Source: Floccularia luteovirens (Eukaryota; Basidiomycota; Agaricomycetes; Agaricales; Squamanitaceae). Taken from it: 64,000 nucleotides of DNA. The stretch covers positions 620,001 through 684,000 of the forward strand of contig VSJF01000005.1 in assembly GCA_009739215.1 (NCBI GenBank), given 5' to 3'. A program made the position numbers and the translations under genes. Shown in pieces: positions 1-10,160 of the stretch. Within the stretch, counting starts at the first letter, position 1. Every line of letters begins with the position of its first letter. The notes below the pieces were generated by a model that saw nothing but the letters and a program-made list of their open reading frames with translations, was not told the DNA's origin and ran no database searches.

Positions 1-553
1 TTGATTCCAGCCGTATGGATCTATTGATGTCTTCTCGATGATTCACGACGTCAGACCAATTTAGACACGTGATGCTTGTAGTATTCAATACGACTGGTTT
101 AAAATTAACGTATGCAATATAGAGTTTATTCGGAATAACTGGGGTATTAGTATGTATGTGACTACTCTACCTTACTTTCAAAACCTCAACTGCCATTGGA
201 ATTTCAGAACTTCACAGATTGGAGCATATATTTTTGGTATCTCATTTATGGGCGTGGGTATAAATAAGCATCACTTAAAATTCAGCGACGGATTCTCTTC
301 AATTCTAGATCTTCTGATGTCTCTTTTCTGTTTCCTTTCATGTCATCTAGAAATGTACAGAAGGTCAGTCACAGATGTAGTGTTGAAAACTCTAGGGTGA
401 TTTTCGGGCTATAACATGTTATATTTATGTTGTAGCCTTGATTTAATATCTGTGTGTCCAGCTGAAGAATAGCTAAGGACTGCAAAGACAACTATTACGC
501 TTTTTAATATTGCAAAAATCACCACCTAACATATTTAACGTCAAGGTACCCGT
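1..553. other. 3' flank of the GH43 gene, no gene seen
   Basis: AT-rich stretch beyond the stop codon of the minus-strand GH43 gene. The only open frame (152-400, +) has no recognisable domain and no coding character, so I do not call it. Confidence 0.5.
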
Positions 554-2769
554 TCACAAAAGTTTTTGACTCCAGTAAGCAAAATCAGCATGAGCGAGGC
601 TGGGTCTCCCATTGCCAGTATTATAAATACCGAAAGATGCGCCTTTGAAGAAGAACCCTCTTTGAAAAGAAAAATAAGTGGAGGTTGAAGTAACATAACA
701 CGAGGTATACATACCCTGCAGGTGCTACTGATAACACAGAGCTGTCAATTGTTCCGACAGTCTGGATCTTTGCATTTTCTCCTTCAGCAAAGCCAAAACT
801 GTAGTGCGTCGCATTTCCAGTTATTGACAACCTGACTGACCCGCTCGTTTCGGTAAGAGGGAATTGAGCTACCTGGATTCGGATTTGGCTGTGAGTATGA
901 TGGTAAGGTGTCACCAATTTGACCGGACATACAGTAGTAATGGTTGCATTTGTTGTTGTCAAGGCCCATGGTCCCACTTGTTCTGCTTGTGTAATTGTAC
1001 GGAGTCGGATAAACCGCTTTCCTTTTCCACCAGGTATGTCACCAACAATGGCGATCTCGTTATGCAACATATCTCCATAATACATACTTACCCCAGCCTC
1101 TGTTAGGTTATCTCGTGGAGTAAAATCAATGTCTGTTTCGAAGACTTCGCTATATGATGTTTGTTTGCGAAGGAAGAGTGCCGCGCTATCTCTGTCCCCT
1201 GGGGCATATGCGTTTGCAAAAAGTCTGAGGTGCCCCGGCCGTTCTGTCAACGAGTGAAAAGCCTTGTATGGTGTGCGAATAGTATAAAATGTGTTGTCAA
1301 GAGTTCGAGAATTAAAGTCATTGAAATAGGAATGCAGTGGGGAGGAGTCGTGCAACACGTTAGGTTCATGCTCGCTGAGTGGATTCCCGCCATTGAAAAT
1401 GGGCCAGCCACCAGACCATGTTACCGGGAATAGAAAACTTTCGCGGCCTAAGATATTATGAGAATTTCTTATATAGTGGATGAGGATGAACGTACCTAGT
1501 TGAATATGGCTAAAGTTCCCCTGTTGGGGTCGAACACCCAAAGCAACACCCCACCACTTTCCATCTTGTGCCTGCAAGAAGTCCGCGTGTCCTGTATCCT
1601 GTACGGGCAGTGACAAATTGGCACCATTGAAAAGAATAGGGTTGGCGGGATTTGATTCCCATGGTCCAGAAGGTGTGGGACCACGATGGACTGTAGAACG
1701 ATGGTGTATGTCTGTACCACCTGATAAGAATTGGTTAAAAGAGAATCAGACTGATCTTAGAAGTTAGGAACCTTCAGCAATGAGTAGGTAATATGTGGAA
1801 TTGATGAAATAGATGTGTGGGCCTTCAGGACGAGCTGAGGAATTGTGTGGTAGTGTTCCATCGAAGATGTCCACAGCGGGTGTAAGGGATCTACCGGTTG
1901 CAAGGTCGACCTTACATTGCCAGATGCCTGATTTCTGTTTCGGTAAGTCATTCAAAAAGGTGAGAATAATAAAGCTGACTGTATATTTTATCAATGTTAT
2001 TGTTAATTCCCGACCAAGTGGCATAAACCTTCAACGATTCTTAGAAGTGCAAAGTCAAGGGTGGTAGGTCAAACTTACATCTCCGTTTTTGTCCCAGAAG
2101 AGGTCCGTATCATACCCAAGGGAGTCTTGTGAACCAAAGAGTATAAGCGACTTACTGCATATAAAACATAACAGATACTGACCAAAATATATGGGGTCAC
2201 TCCAATCGTTAGAAAATATATCTTTCGTAGTGACGTAGAAGGATCTCGGGAAAAGCCTGAGTTCTGCTGCATTTGGAGCATCAACATGGATAGATGGTAA
2301 CAAGTCCCCGAAGACTCACATGTATACACATACCTCACTGTTGATGTGAGGTAAAATTTGCCGTCGTGGTATCTCAACCCAGGTGCCCAAGCACCTTGTC
2401 ATTTAAACGTCAGCACTCAAGTTAGGAACTAAAACAGTATGTTCACCTGCATCCGAGGGTGTGCCAAGCAACGACAGTTGACTAGGCCGATTGAGTGCGT
2501 GCCCTACTAAATCCCACTTCACAAGATCTTTGCTATGATAAATAGGGTGCCCGGGAAAATACTCGAATGAGGAAGTTGCAATGAAATAATCCGACCCGAC
2601 GCGAAGAATCGTTGGATCAGGATTCCACCCAACAAGAATGGGGTTGATCAATGCGGTTGCAATATCTACAGATTTGGTCAGTTTCGCCAAACATGTGTAT
2701 CATGGTGCAGAGTACAAACTGACGTGCAGAGTAGAGAAGGTATAATATCCACGCGCAAGAAACCATCAT
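554..2769 (-). CDS. Secreted glycoside hydrolase family 43 (beta-xylosidase / alpha-L-arabinofuranosidase type)
   Basis: Ten exons join in frame into 571 codons: 2769-2724, 2665-2447, 2394-2334, 2256-2183, 2125-2079, 2028-1980, 1927-1772, 1720-1496, 1447-715 and 659-554. The first exon encodes a short hydrophobic signal peptide (MMVSCAWILYLLYSA), so secretion is expected. The N-terminal five-bladed propeller shows the family signature GWNPDP with the general base at Asp32, a YDTDLFWD stretch near residue 140 with the probable pKa-modulating Asp, and RPEGPHIY with the general acid at Glu200. The C-terminal third is the concanavalin-like beta-sandwich usual in xylosidase-type GH43 enzymes, and it ends in HADFAYW shortly before the stop. 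The likely role is removal of xylose or arabinose from hemicellulose outside the cell; the exact substrate cannot be read from sequence. Two in-frame ATGs (2769, 2766) are possible starts. No frame disruption was found. Confidence 0.92.
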
Positions 2770-3533
2770 TCAACGAAGCCAGGTGTCGAAATTCGCATTT
2801 CTTCGTCATCATGCTATTTTACACCATCTGGGCAAGTCCTCATGACCAGGTGATTTGTTCTCCGCATTACTGGAGCGGCCCGGTATGAAATTTCGTGACG
2901 ACCTGGGTTAAGCAGCTCAAATATCCGACAGCATGCAACGAAATAACAAAGCTTACCGACACTTATTCATTATTGCCAATGCACATAAGGGGAAATCTCA
3001 GTTGTCTATTCCGTTTTTGGAGTCATATGGCCAGGCTGCCACCTCAAGTCGCGGGCCGGAGTCCATAGCAGCCATCTGGTTAAATCTCGGTCCTGAAGAG
3101 TACTTGAGGGTCGACGGCGTCCTTGAAGGCAATTGAGGTATAGTGTAGGTGTTCCATAGAAGGTTAACGTTGTTTATTACAGTATACCTACATCCCGATT
3201 GGCCACGGTGTTTGGCTACATCCTTTCAACTAAACACATGACACATACTGTCCTGCTATTGATCAGAATCATCTTATGCACTTCACTACCATCTTCGCTA
3301 GCCGGATGATGCGCAACATATAAGGCATCAAGGTAACATATCAAATCCTGTCTGCGTTCAAATAACCAAGTTTATGACTTCCCGCACCTCGTAGATACCT
3401 CTGTACCAACGCCATCGATCGATCATAATCTGACAACGCACAGAAAACGGAAAGACGGTTCCAACGCATCGGCTACCCACGAAATATTCCTAGGAAACTT
3501 CTGCTAATTGCTATTATTGAACGAGTCTGGAAG
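2770..3533. promoter_or_regulatory. Divergent intergenic region between GH43 and an F-box gene
   Basis: The two genes point away from each other, so this interval must hold both 5' regions. I see no convincing TATA box for either gene. The short frame at 2933-3136 (+) has no domain and is not called. Confidence 0.4.
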
Positions 3534-4847
3534 ATGGAAACATCTATGCAGAATTCCTACTCATTCTCCCAAAATATCCCTGAAGAACTATTGTCTGAGA
3601 TCTTTGTCCACTGTGTAAATGGTGGGATGGATCCGATCAATACTACATACACACCACTCCTCTTATCCAGGATCTGTAGTAGATGGCGGAGCACCGCTAT
3701 CGCTACTCCACGCCTATGGTCAAGATTATTTCTACAGCTTTCGTGTATTGTAGGGCTTCAATTGTCCATGGTTAATACCTGGCTACACCGCTCAGGGGGT
3801 CACCCCTTGACTGTTTATATTTCATGGGAGGAGCGTTCCATCTCTGGACATCACCCCATACTAGAGGTACTCATGCAACATTCAGAGCGATGGCACCGCA
3901 TGTTCTTCTACATGCCCATTTCGGCCTTCCGAAGGTTTTCATGGATACGAGGGAACCTGCCACTCCTGACTGAGCTCAGTCTTGGGACGAGCGATGATCC
4001 TTTGGGTGCCTTCAAAGATCAAACAATGTCCATCTTCGAAATTTCTCCTCGCCTGCGGTCACTTGAATGTGTAAATTTATCACCTTTTCTATTCCATTTT
4101 CCTTGGAATCAACTGATCGACATACCTGTCATGGTCGTCACAATTGATGACTGTCTGGATATCATCCAGCGAGCCTCAAACTTAGAGAGAGGTGGCTTCA
4201 TATACGTTTCTGGGTCTTCACGGCCAATCTTAACAACTGTGAATCATGAGCGTATGCGATGTTTTACAATCATGACTCCTCCTTGGAATGAAACTGTGGA
4301 CTTGAGTACTCTGTTTCCACAACTCATGTTTCCATGCCTCGAAAACCTAACGATTTGTAACCTCAAATCGTCCTGTGGGCCAGGGTTTATACCCTTTCTC
4401 TCCCGACTGCAAACTCTGCAGACTCTCCATCTACGGAAAATTGCAATCTCCGATCAAGAACTGATTGACAGCATAGCTGTGCTGCCAGCTTTAACTTCTC
4501 TCACCGTGCATCCTGCACCGAGTTCAGTAAACACAGTCACCGACTATTTGTTTGATGCATTGAGATGGACGGACCTAAGAACCGAAATTGACGAAAGTCA
4601 TTTATTGGCACCCAAACTACGACACCTCGAAATACAAATCGACAACACCAATGCACAATCGTTTGTCAACATGGCATATTCCCGTGGAATTATCTACCGA
4701 TCTCTGCTGCAGTTAAATTCCACTGATGTCACAGTCCTTGAGCGTGTAGAAATCAGACTTCACGAGGAACTCGCCCCAGGCTTTATGGCTCAACTTGATG
4801 ACCTTGAATCGAATGGGTTAGTCATTGATGTGGAGCTTGTACGTTAA
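3534..4847 (+). CDS. F-box-like protein, single exon
   Basis: A 437-residue intronless frame. Residues about 15-65 form an F-box: IPEELLSEIFVHC, followed by LLLSRICSRWRSTAIATPRLWS, which is the SRVCRRWR..A..TP.LW pattern typical of the expanded Agaricomycete F-box family. The rest is a leucine-rich, irregular repeat region ('LTELSLG', 'LENLTIC', 'LQTLHLRKI', 'LTSLTVH'), consistent with an LRR-type substrate-binding domain. The expected role is substrate adaptor of an SCF ubiquitin ligase, with the F-box contacting Skp1; the target is unknown. A second ATG five codons downstream (MQNSYSF) is an equally plausible start. Confidence 0.8.
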   Translation: METSMQNSYSFSQNIPEELLSEIFVHCVNGGMDPINTTYTPLLLSRICSRWRSTAIATPRLWSRLFLQLSCIVGLQLSMVNTWLHRSGGHPLTVYISWEERSISGHHPILEVLMQHSERWHRMFFYMPISAFRRFSWIRGNLPLLTELSLGTSDDPLGAFKDQTMSIFEISPRLRSLECVNLSPFLFHFPWNQLIDIPVMVVTIDDCLDIIQRASNLERGGFIYVSGSSRPILTTVNHERMRCFTIMTPPWNETVDLSTLFPQLMFPCLENLTICNLKSSCGPGFIPFLSRLQTLQTLHLRKIAISDQELIDSIAVLPALTSLTVHPAPSSVNTVTDYLFDALRWTDLRTEIDESHLLAPKLRHLEIQIDNTNAQSFVNMAYSRGIIYRSLLQLNSTDVTVLERVEIRLHEELAPGFMAQLDDLESNGLVIDVELVR

Positions 4848-7302
4848 TTTTTTCGTAAAATGTGTCCTACTGACAGCCTACTACAAGATGTAAAAGACGG
4901 ATTGTGTGCCCTACTCCGAGTTCGATTATGGGCTTTGTAACGTTTAGGTAGTTCTACCCGCATGTACTGTTTTCTTCTGGTTCAATATTGCTTTGAATTG
5001 ATGTCACCTGTGTTGCCAAGAACAGTAGGCTGAGCTCTGCAAAGCTGGCGCTAGTGGGATAGATAATTTCTCTCATTTACACGTCCTACTGAGGCGTAAC
5101 AAGCCATTATACATAAACTTGAGAGGTTACCAACTATTATATCACAGGTTGCTGTTAAAGTACTACTACAAGTATCTCATAGGATCTTTAATGAGGAATT
5201 ATCTGACTGGCTTGCTGTGAGGAGTTATTTCGGATACAGACACTGTTAGCATAAGTGGTTATTAGCTGTCGTTATTAAGGATGATAAAAAATGATGTCTG
5301 ACAATTTCTTCACTACCATCCTCCAGAAAAGGCTTGCAGGACGATAGCGAGGCATCTGGCAGAGACATATATCAAATTTTGTATTGCTCGACTAAACCAG
5401 GTAGCTGATTTTCGTTTCGGAGGGTTGGTGTCATGAGTAGGGTCGTGAGTAGGGAGTGTGGATCCATGCGGTGGATTATTCGAGCCCTTTAGTTGGTGTT
5501 CCATACCGTCTCCTGTTATTCAAATACGGCTGTTTCTTTGTCACTGGGGTAGTGGGGTAAAGAATGAAAATTCATCATGGAGTGCCTTTTATACCTTATA
5601 TTGCATGGGATCGAAGTTCCCAGCGCAGCTCCAACATTGCACAGCAATACTACATTAGCCACTCTTCACATTGCTAGTTTGAAAACGTGCCATATTTAGC
5701 CAGAATACACATGCCACGACAAAACATTCAGCAGGTTCCAAAGAACCATCCTGATCGATTGATGTCCCGGCCATGTTATTCCGTCCGGAGCGGAGGGGGG
5801 CAAAGAAAAATTCCATTCAACCCCAATATCTGGACAGGCAGAATCATCAAGCATGATGCACGAAATAATGTGAAAGCATTGGTTAAGTATCAGATTCAAG
5901 ATTGTTCGCTTACCCGACATGTGGTCCTCTTCATCTTTGAACACTTTCCAGAACTTCCTGTCTTGATTATCATTGGGGAGCCAACCGGGACTGCATATAT
6001 AGACATTGATTGACACGCCCGAGGAGGGGTTTTCAACAATATACAGGGTACTAAATCGATACCTAGAGCATTTTCTGTAGTGACGTCACATCAATTTCTC
6101 TGAAAGCTGGTAGCATGGTCCGTATAGGTTTCGGTGTAGAGAGCTCTTTGGTGAATTACGTGGATGTGGGTCGGAAGGTACGAAGTGATGAGAAAACCTG
6201 TAGTTCCTGATACGAAGAAACTTCTAGGGACGTTGTCGTTCGTACAATCAGGTGGCAAGAAAGTGCAAAGGTGTAAAGCAATGAAGGTGGAACTTAGAGA
6301 CGTAGTGATAGAGTATGTATGCGCATCTTTGTATCTTACACTGTCATGAACGCTTGAGCAACGGAATTTCTGGCAGACGACGCCTTGGTGGGGTGACACC
6401 ACAGAAGAGGTTTGAATGGAACCCTTTTGATTCCTTCGTTCGGAGACCCAGCTCAACTAGGTCCTCCTCACTACTAGTTCTGGGTATACTATACCTTGGT
6501 GTCTGTGTCTGTAGATGTAACGATGTGAGAAAAGATAATTACTAAGTCACATTAATCATGGTAGCTGCTCAGCCGAAGTATGTACACGTACTTACTCGAA
6601 ATTTTATGTAAACTGACATTCTGTACACCATTTGCATGAGTTATTTTTTGTCGAGTACTCACGTATTTTTATGTCGAGGAAAATACATGCTAAAGTGGTA
6701 ACAACAATAGATTTCGCTCCAACGTCTTGAGGTGCTAGTCCTTCTAAGTCACGGTAGCTTACGGCGTGATGATCAAAATCAATCCAACCAAATGACACCA
6801 ATTTCTGCAGCTTCACGATCAAGTGGTATGGTATCGAAACATATTGCAGACTGTTGACAGATGTTTGAGTGGGGAAGTGAAGGTGACTGAATAACTTGCT
6901 TTCCTCAAGGTAGAAGCTGACTGCTGACTGTCCCGCAGACATGACATGCATCCCCTAGGTTGATTTACAACTGCTAAAGTTGCCGGGCGCGCATGTACCT
7001 GCACTAAAAAATGATTAGGTTTACTAGTCGCATCAAAACTTTCCAACATATCACATTTCATTCACACAACATCAAAAATATGTTACAAATTTTCAACGGC
7101 TCTAACCCATTAGGTTAGGTAGGTCTGTATTTGGTTTTTTGGTGACTTCGTGCGTAGACATATGGATAACTGGGCAAGAGCTGAAAGGTATAAAGAGGGG
7201 ATGGTTTCGTCCATCGAACATTATCTTTCGAAGTACTCCTCAGTCCTCGTTAACTAAACCAACTACTTGAACTACTCAAGCCTCACTCTCATTTTACTCA
7301 AA
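4848..7302. other. 2.4-kb gene-poor stretch
   Basis: No gene is supportable here. The minus frame at 5696-6016 looks mildly protein-like (VYICSPGWLPND near its start, CPDIG and WPGHQS further on) and could be a relic exon, as could the minus frame at 6604-6951. Neither has a recognisable domain, flanking exons or a clear start. The promoter of the first hydrophobin occupies the last 120 bp. Confidence 0.35.
7189..7195 (+). promoter_or_regulatory. TATA box of hydrophobin gene 1
   Basis: TATAAAG lies 114 bp upstream of the ATG. The stretch from about 7216 to the ATG is nearly identical to the same interval upstream of the 9.2-kb hydrophobin, which supports a shared functional promoter. Confidence 0.7.
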
Positions 7303-7764
7303 ATGTTCTCCAAAGCCGCTATCTTCATTGCTGCCACACTCGCCCTCGTGGCCTCTGCTTCTCCCTTGGCTGCCAGGGATAGCATCAACAACAGTTGCAA
7401 CTCCGGGCCAGTACAATGCTGCACCAACGTGCAGAACACCCAAGATCTCTCTCAGACCTCCGATGGTTATGCGCTTTTAAGCCTCCTTAGCCTCGACCAG
7501 ATCACTGGTCAGGTTGCATCTGGCTGCAGCCCCATCTCTGCAGTTGGACTTTCTGGAACCGGCTGGTGAGTGTTTTCTGTTAGAAGACCAGTAGCATTTC
7601 TGATAGCCCTATTACAGCTCCAGCCAACCAGTCTGCTGCACAGACACCAAATTCAGTACGTATTCACTGGTAATTTATGAGTGGATTTGGATTAACTTCT
7701 TTTTTATTGTTATGCAGATGGATTGGTCAACGTAGGCTGCAGCCCTATCAACATCAACGCTTAG
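7303..7764 (+). CDS. Class I hydrophobin 1
   Basis: Three exons (7303-7565, 7618-7655, 7718-7764) give 115 residues. An N-terminal signal peptide (MFSKAAIFIAATLALVASA) precedes a mature part with the eight-cysteine hydrophobin pattern: C32-x6-C39C40-x34-C75-x12-C88-x5-C94C95-x12-C108. The long spacing between the third and fourth cysteines and the many small hydrophobic residues fit class I. Such proteins assemble into amphipathic rodlet films on aerial hyphae and fruiting bodies. The start is the ATG at 7303, directly before the signal peptide. Its closest relative is the convergent copy at 8.8-9.2 kb, which shares intron positions, signal peptide and promoter. Confidence 0.96.
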
Positions 7765-8029
7765 AGTTGTTTAGTTTTGGGAATATTTATTATACATAAA
7801 CTGCCAACATCTTTAAACCTTATTCTTAGATACGTTCGTTGTATTTAAAAAAGGATAATTGATACATGTGATTGCCGTACTCTTTTCATTCTTGTGCAAA
7901 TTGATTTATGTGACATTTACTGTATCAATTCTCTGAGCATTCTCATTCAATTGTGTGTTTTACAGCGTAAGTTATTTTGATGTAGTTAATTCGTCATTTC
8001 TGAAATGAAATAAAGTGATGGATTATTTG

Positions 8030-8147
8030 GGGTCTTTCAAAGTTGTCATTAATTTTCTCATTATTTGTTCCATTAAGTCGTTTTTCCCGCCAAATTTTGA
8101 TAATGGAACAAATAATGAGAAAATTAATGGACAACTTTGAAAGACCC
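8030..8147. repeat. Near-perfect 46/47-bp inverted repeat (hairpin or MITE-like terminal repeats)
   Basis: The left arm 8030-8075 and right arm 8101-8147 are reverse complements with one single-base gap; the loop is 25 bp. Each arm begins at its outer end with GGGTCTTTCAAAGTTG. This is either a tiny foldback element or the joined terminal repeats of a DNA transposon. It lies midway between the two convergent hydrophobin genes. Confidence 0.85.
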
Positions 8148-8754
8148 TATTATTGTGTAATTATTATTAAAAGTTATATTAATCCAAAGAGTGTACGTAT
8201 TGCCAGACAAATTAAAGAAGCGCGCCAAGCTACGAAGTCATGTTACAAACTGGCCGCTATGTGATCATTGACAAATGGAAGGATTTTAAAATGGTGGATA
8301 GATCAAGAATAGATGAAAAGCCTATCATAAAATTCTAAAGTACGTGTTCATGTCGTCAGGTGCAATAATACAGACCAGTGTATCGTCCTAAATCCAGGAT
8401 AAGCGAAGTGGCAACGTTAACCCAGAAGTGTAAATGAGATTTAGATTGTTCGAACAATAAATGTAGACAAGACAACGGTTTCTCGAGTTCATTACGTAAT
8501 AAATGCAGATGATTGGATAAATTATCAAATCATCGAGCACAAGTCAATGATTCAAGCCAGACGTAGTGAATATCAAATCAACAATAGCTAATACGGCGTT
8601 AAATTTTCAACGTTCTCAAAACAGAAACAAAACTTTTCTCTGTTAGAAGGTTGCATCGAAGAAGGCAATATTATATTGTATGAGATGAGACAAGGCAACC
8701 GTATGTGTAATACTCTATTATAAGATAGACCAACTGATTCCCCCAAATGATGCT
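8148..8754. other. AT-rich interval, possible transposon decay product
   Basis: Directly right of the inverted repeat. A short plus-strand frame (to 8264) reads VRIARQIKEARQATKSCYKL, which has a helix-turn-helix flavour, but it is far too short to assign. Nothing else is seen before the 3' end of hydrophobin 2. Confidence 0.25.
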
Positions 8755-9223
8755 TTAAGCATTGAGGTTGATGGGGGTGCAACCAACGTTGATCAAGCCG
8801 TCTACAAGGAAAAAGAAATGTCAGTGCTATTCCGCTCATACATTTTGGGAAAAGAAAGTACGCACTGAACTGGTTGCCGGTGCAGCAGACTGGTTGGCTG
8901 GAGCTGTAAGGCGATATTAAGATATGGTTATATTGTAGTGAGTAGGAAACAAATTACCAGCTAGATCCAGAAAGTCCAACACCAGTGATAGAGCTGCAGC
9001 CAGAACCAATCTGACCGGTGATTTGGTCGAGGGCAAGAAGTTTTACGAGGAGACTACCCTCAGCAGAACTTTGTTTGAGGCTGTCGACGGACTGCATTTG
9101 GCTGCAGCATTGTACTGGTCCGGTGTTGCAACCGTTGTTGATGCTATCCCTGGCAGCCAATGGGGAAGCAGAGGCCACGAGGGCGAGAGTGGCAGCGATG
9201 AAGATAGCGGCTTTGGCGAACAT
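8755..9223 (-). CDS. Class I hydrophobin 2
   Basis: Three exons (9223-8958, 8903-8866, 8801-8755) give 116 residues. The signal peptide differs from hydrophobin 1 at one position (MFAK instead of MFSK). All eight cysteines are kept, with CC doublets in VQCCSQ and PVCCTG. Intron positions and phases are the same as in hydrophobin 1, so the two are recent duplicates in convergent orientation. The middle of the protein is the most diverged part. Secretion and surface-film formation are expected. Confidence 0.96.
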
Positions 9224-9330
9224 TTTGTATAAAATGAGAGTGAGGTTTGAGAGATTTAAGTAGTTGGTTTAGTTGACGAGGACTGAAGAGTACTTCGAAA
9301 GATAATGTTCCATGAATGAAATCATCCTCT

Positions 9331-9337
9331 TTTTATA
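9331..9337 (-). promoter_or_regulatory. TATA box of hydrophobin gene 2
   Basis: Read on the minus strand this is TATAAAA, about 110 bp upstream of the ATG at 9223, the same geometry as the other two hydrophobin genes in the window. Confidence 0.7.
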
Positions 9338-10160
9338 CCTTCCAGCGCTCTCAATCTGCCTTTCGTCTTCAGTTCCAACGAAGACACGAAGAGAGAAATA
9401 AATAAATAGAAACCTACTTAACCTAATGCGTCAAAGCTTGCAGCATATTAACAGCTCATACTTGATATCTGATGCGCTGGATATTTCAGAAGTGATGGAA
9501 GCTACACCTCTTCTAATTTTTACGTCAACTATTTTGCCTTTTTTGGCAGATCTCCAAAGACATAAACAACCGTACAAATATTTTGATCCCTGGGATCAAC
9601 AAAAGTGGTATAACAAAACGCGGGCTTGTGATATATGGGGTTTAGAAAGCGGTTTAAGAAGGTTTAGGTTCTGGAATTTTCACGTTTCGAACTCGAAGGG
9701 CCATCGGTGCAAACAAAATTTTCAAATTACTTGCTGAGTCCTCAAGCATTCATTTGGAACAGCCTTCAACACTTTTGACCTAACCATTTATATTATCGTT
9801 ATTTTCATCCACAAGCTAATCACAACCAGATTTGATGCCCGGCTACTGAACGCCGGACGCCAACATGGTTTTGTATAAGTCTTCACAACCCACGTATTCC
9901 CTTTAGCTAAAGGATCATTCAAATATAATCCCTCTTTCATAAAGATCCAGGCTCTGAACGTTGTACTCTCAGCTAGGGGATTATCTCGACATCGATTTTA
10001 ATCATCGGGTATTTACACACCCCTTTATTCGTTGCGTTACGCTCGACAAGATGAACAGTTGGTACGAAAGTATCCAGAAGCTAGAAGATATACTACAAAG
10101 ATGAGCAGACCACTAAAACCGCTTAGAAACAAAAGACACAGAAAGCGAAGCTACTAATGC
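9338..10160. other. Intergenic, no gene seen
   Basis: Upstream flank of hydrophobin 2 and downstream flank of the next F-box gene. A 103-codon plus frame at 9426-9737 has no domain and no neighbours that would complete it. Confidence 0.4.

Noticed and set aside
152..400. 82-codon plus frame at the window start
   Set aside because: Coding character is weak and it lies in the 3' flank of the GH43 gene.
784..1433. Plus and alternative minus frames within the GH43 gene
   Set aside because: Shadows of the large GH43 exon 1447-715.
5687..6016. Overlapping frames of about 107 codons on both strands
   Set aside because: No domain, no start context and no exons to connect; at most a relic exon on the minus strand.
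7267..7302. Longer hydrophobin 1 start upstream of 7303
   Set aside because: It would use TTG as start; the ATG at 7303 gives a perfect signal peptide identical in type to the other two hydrophobins.
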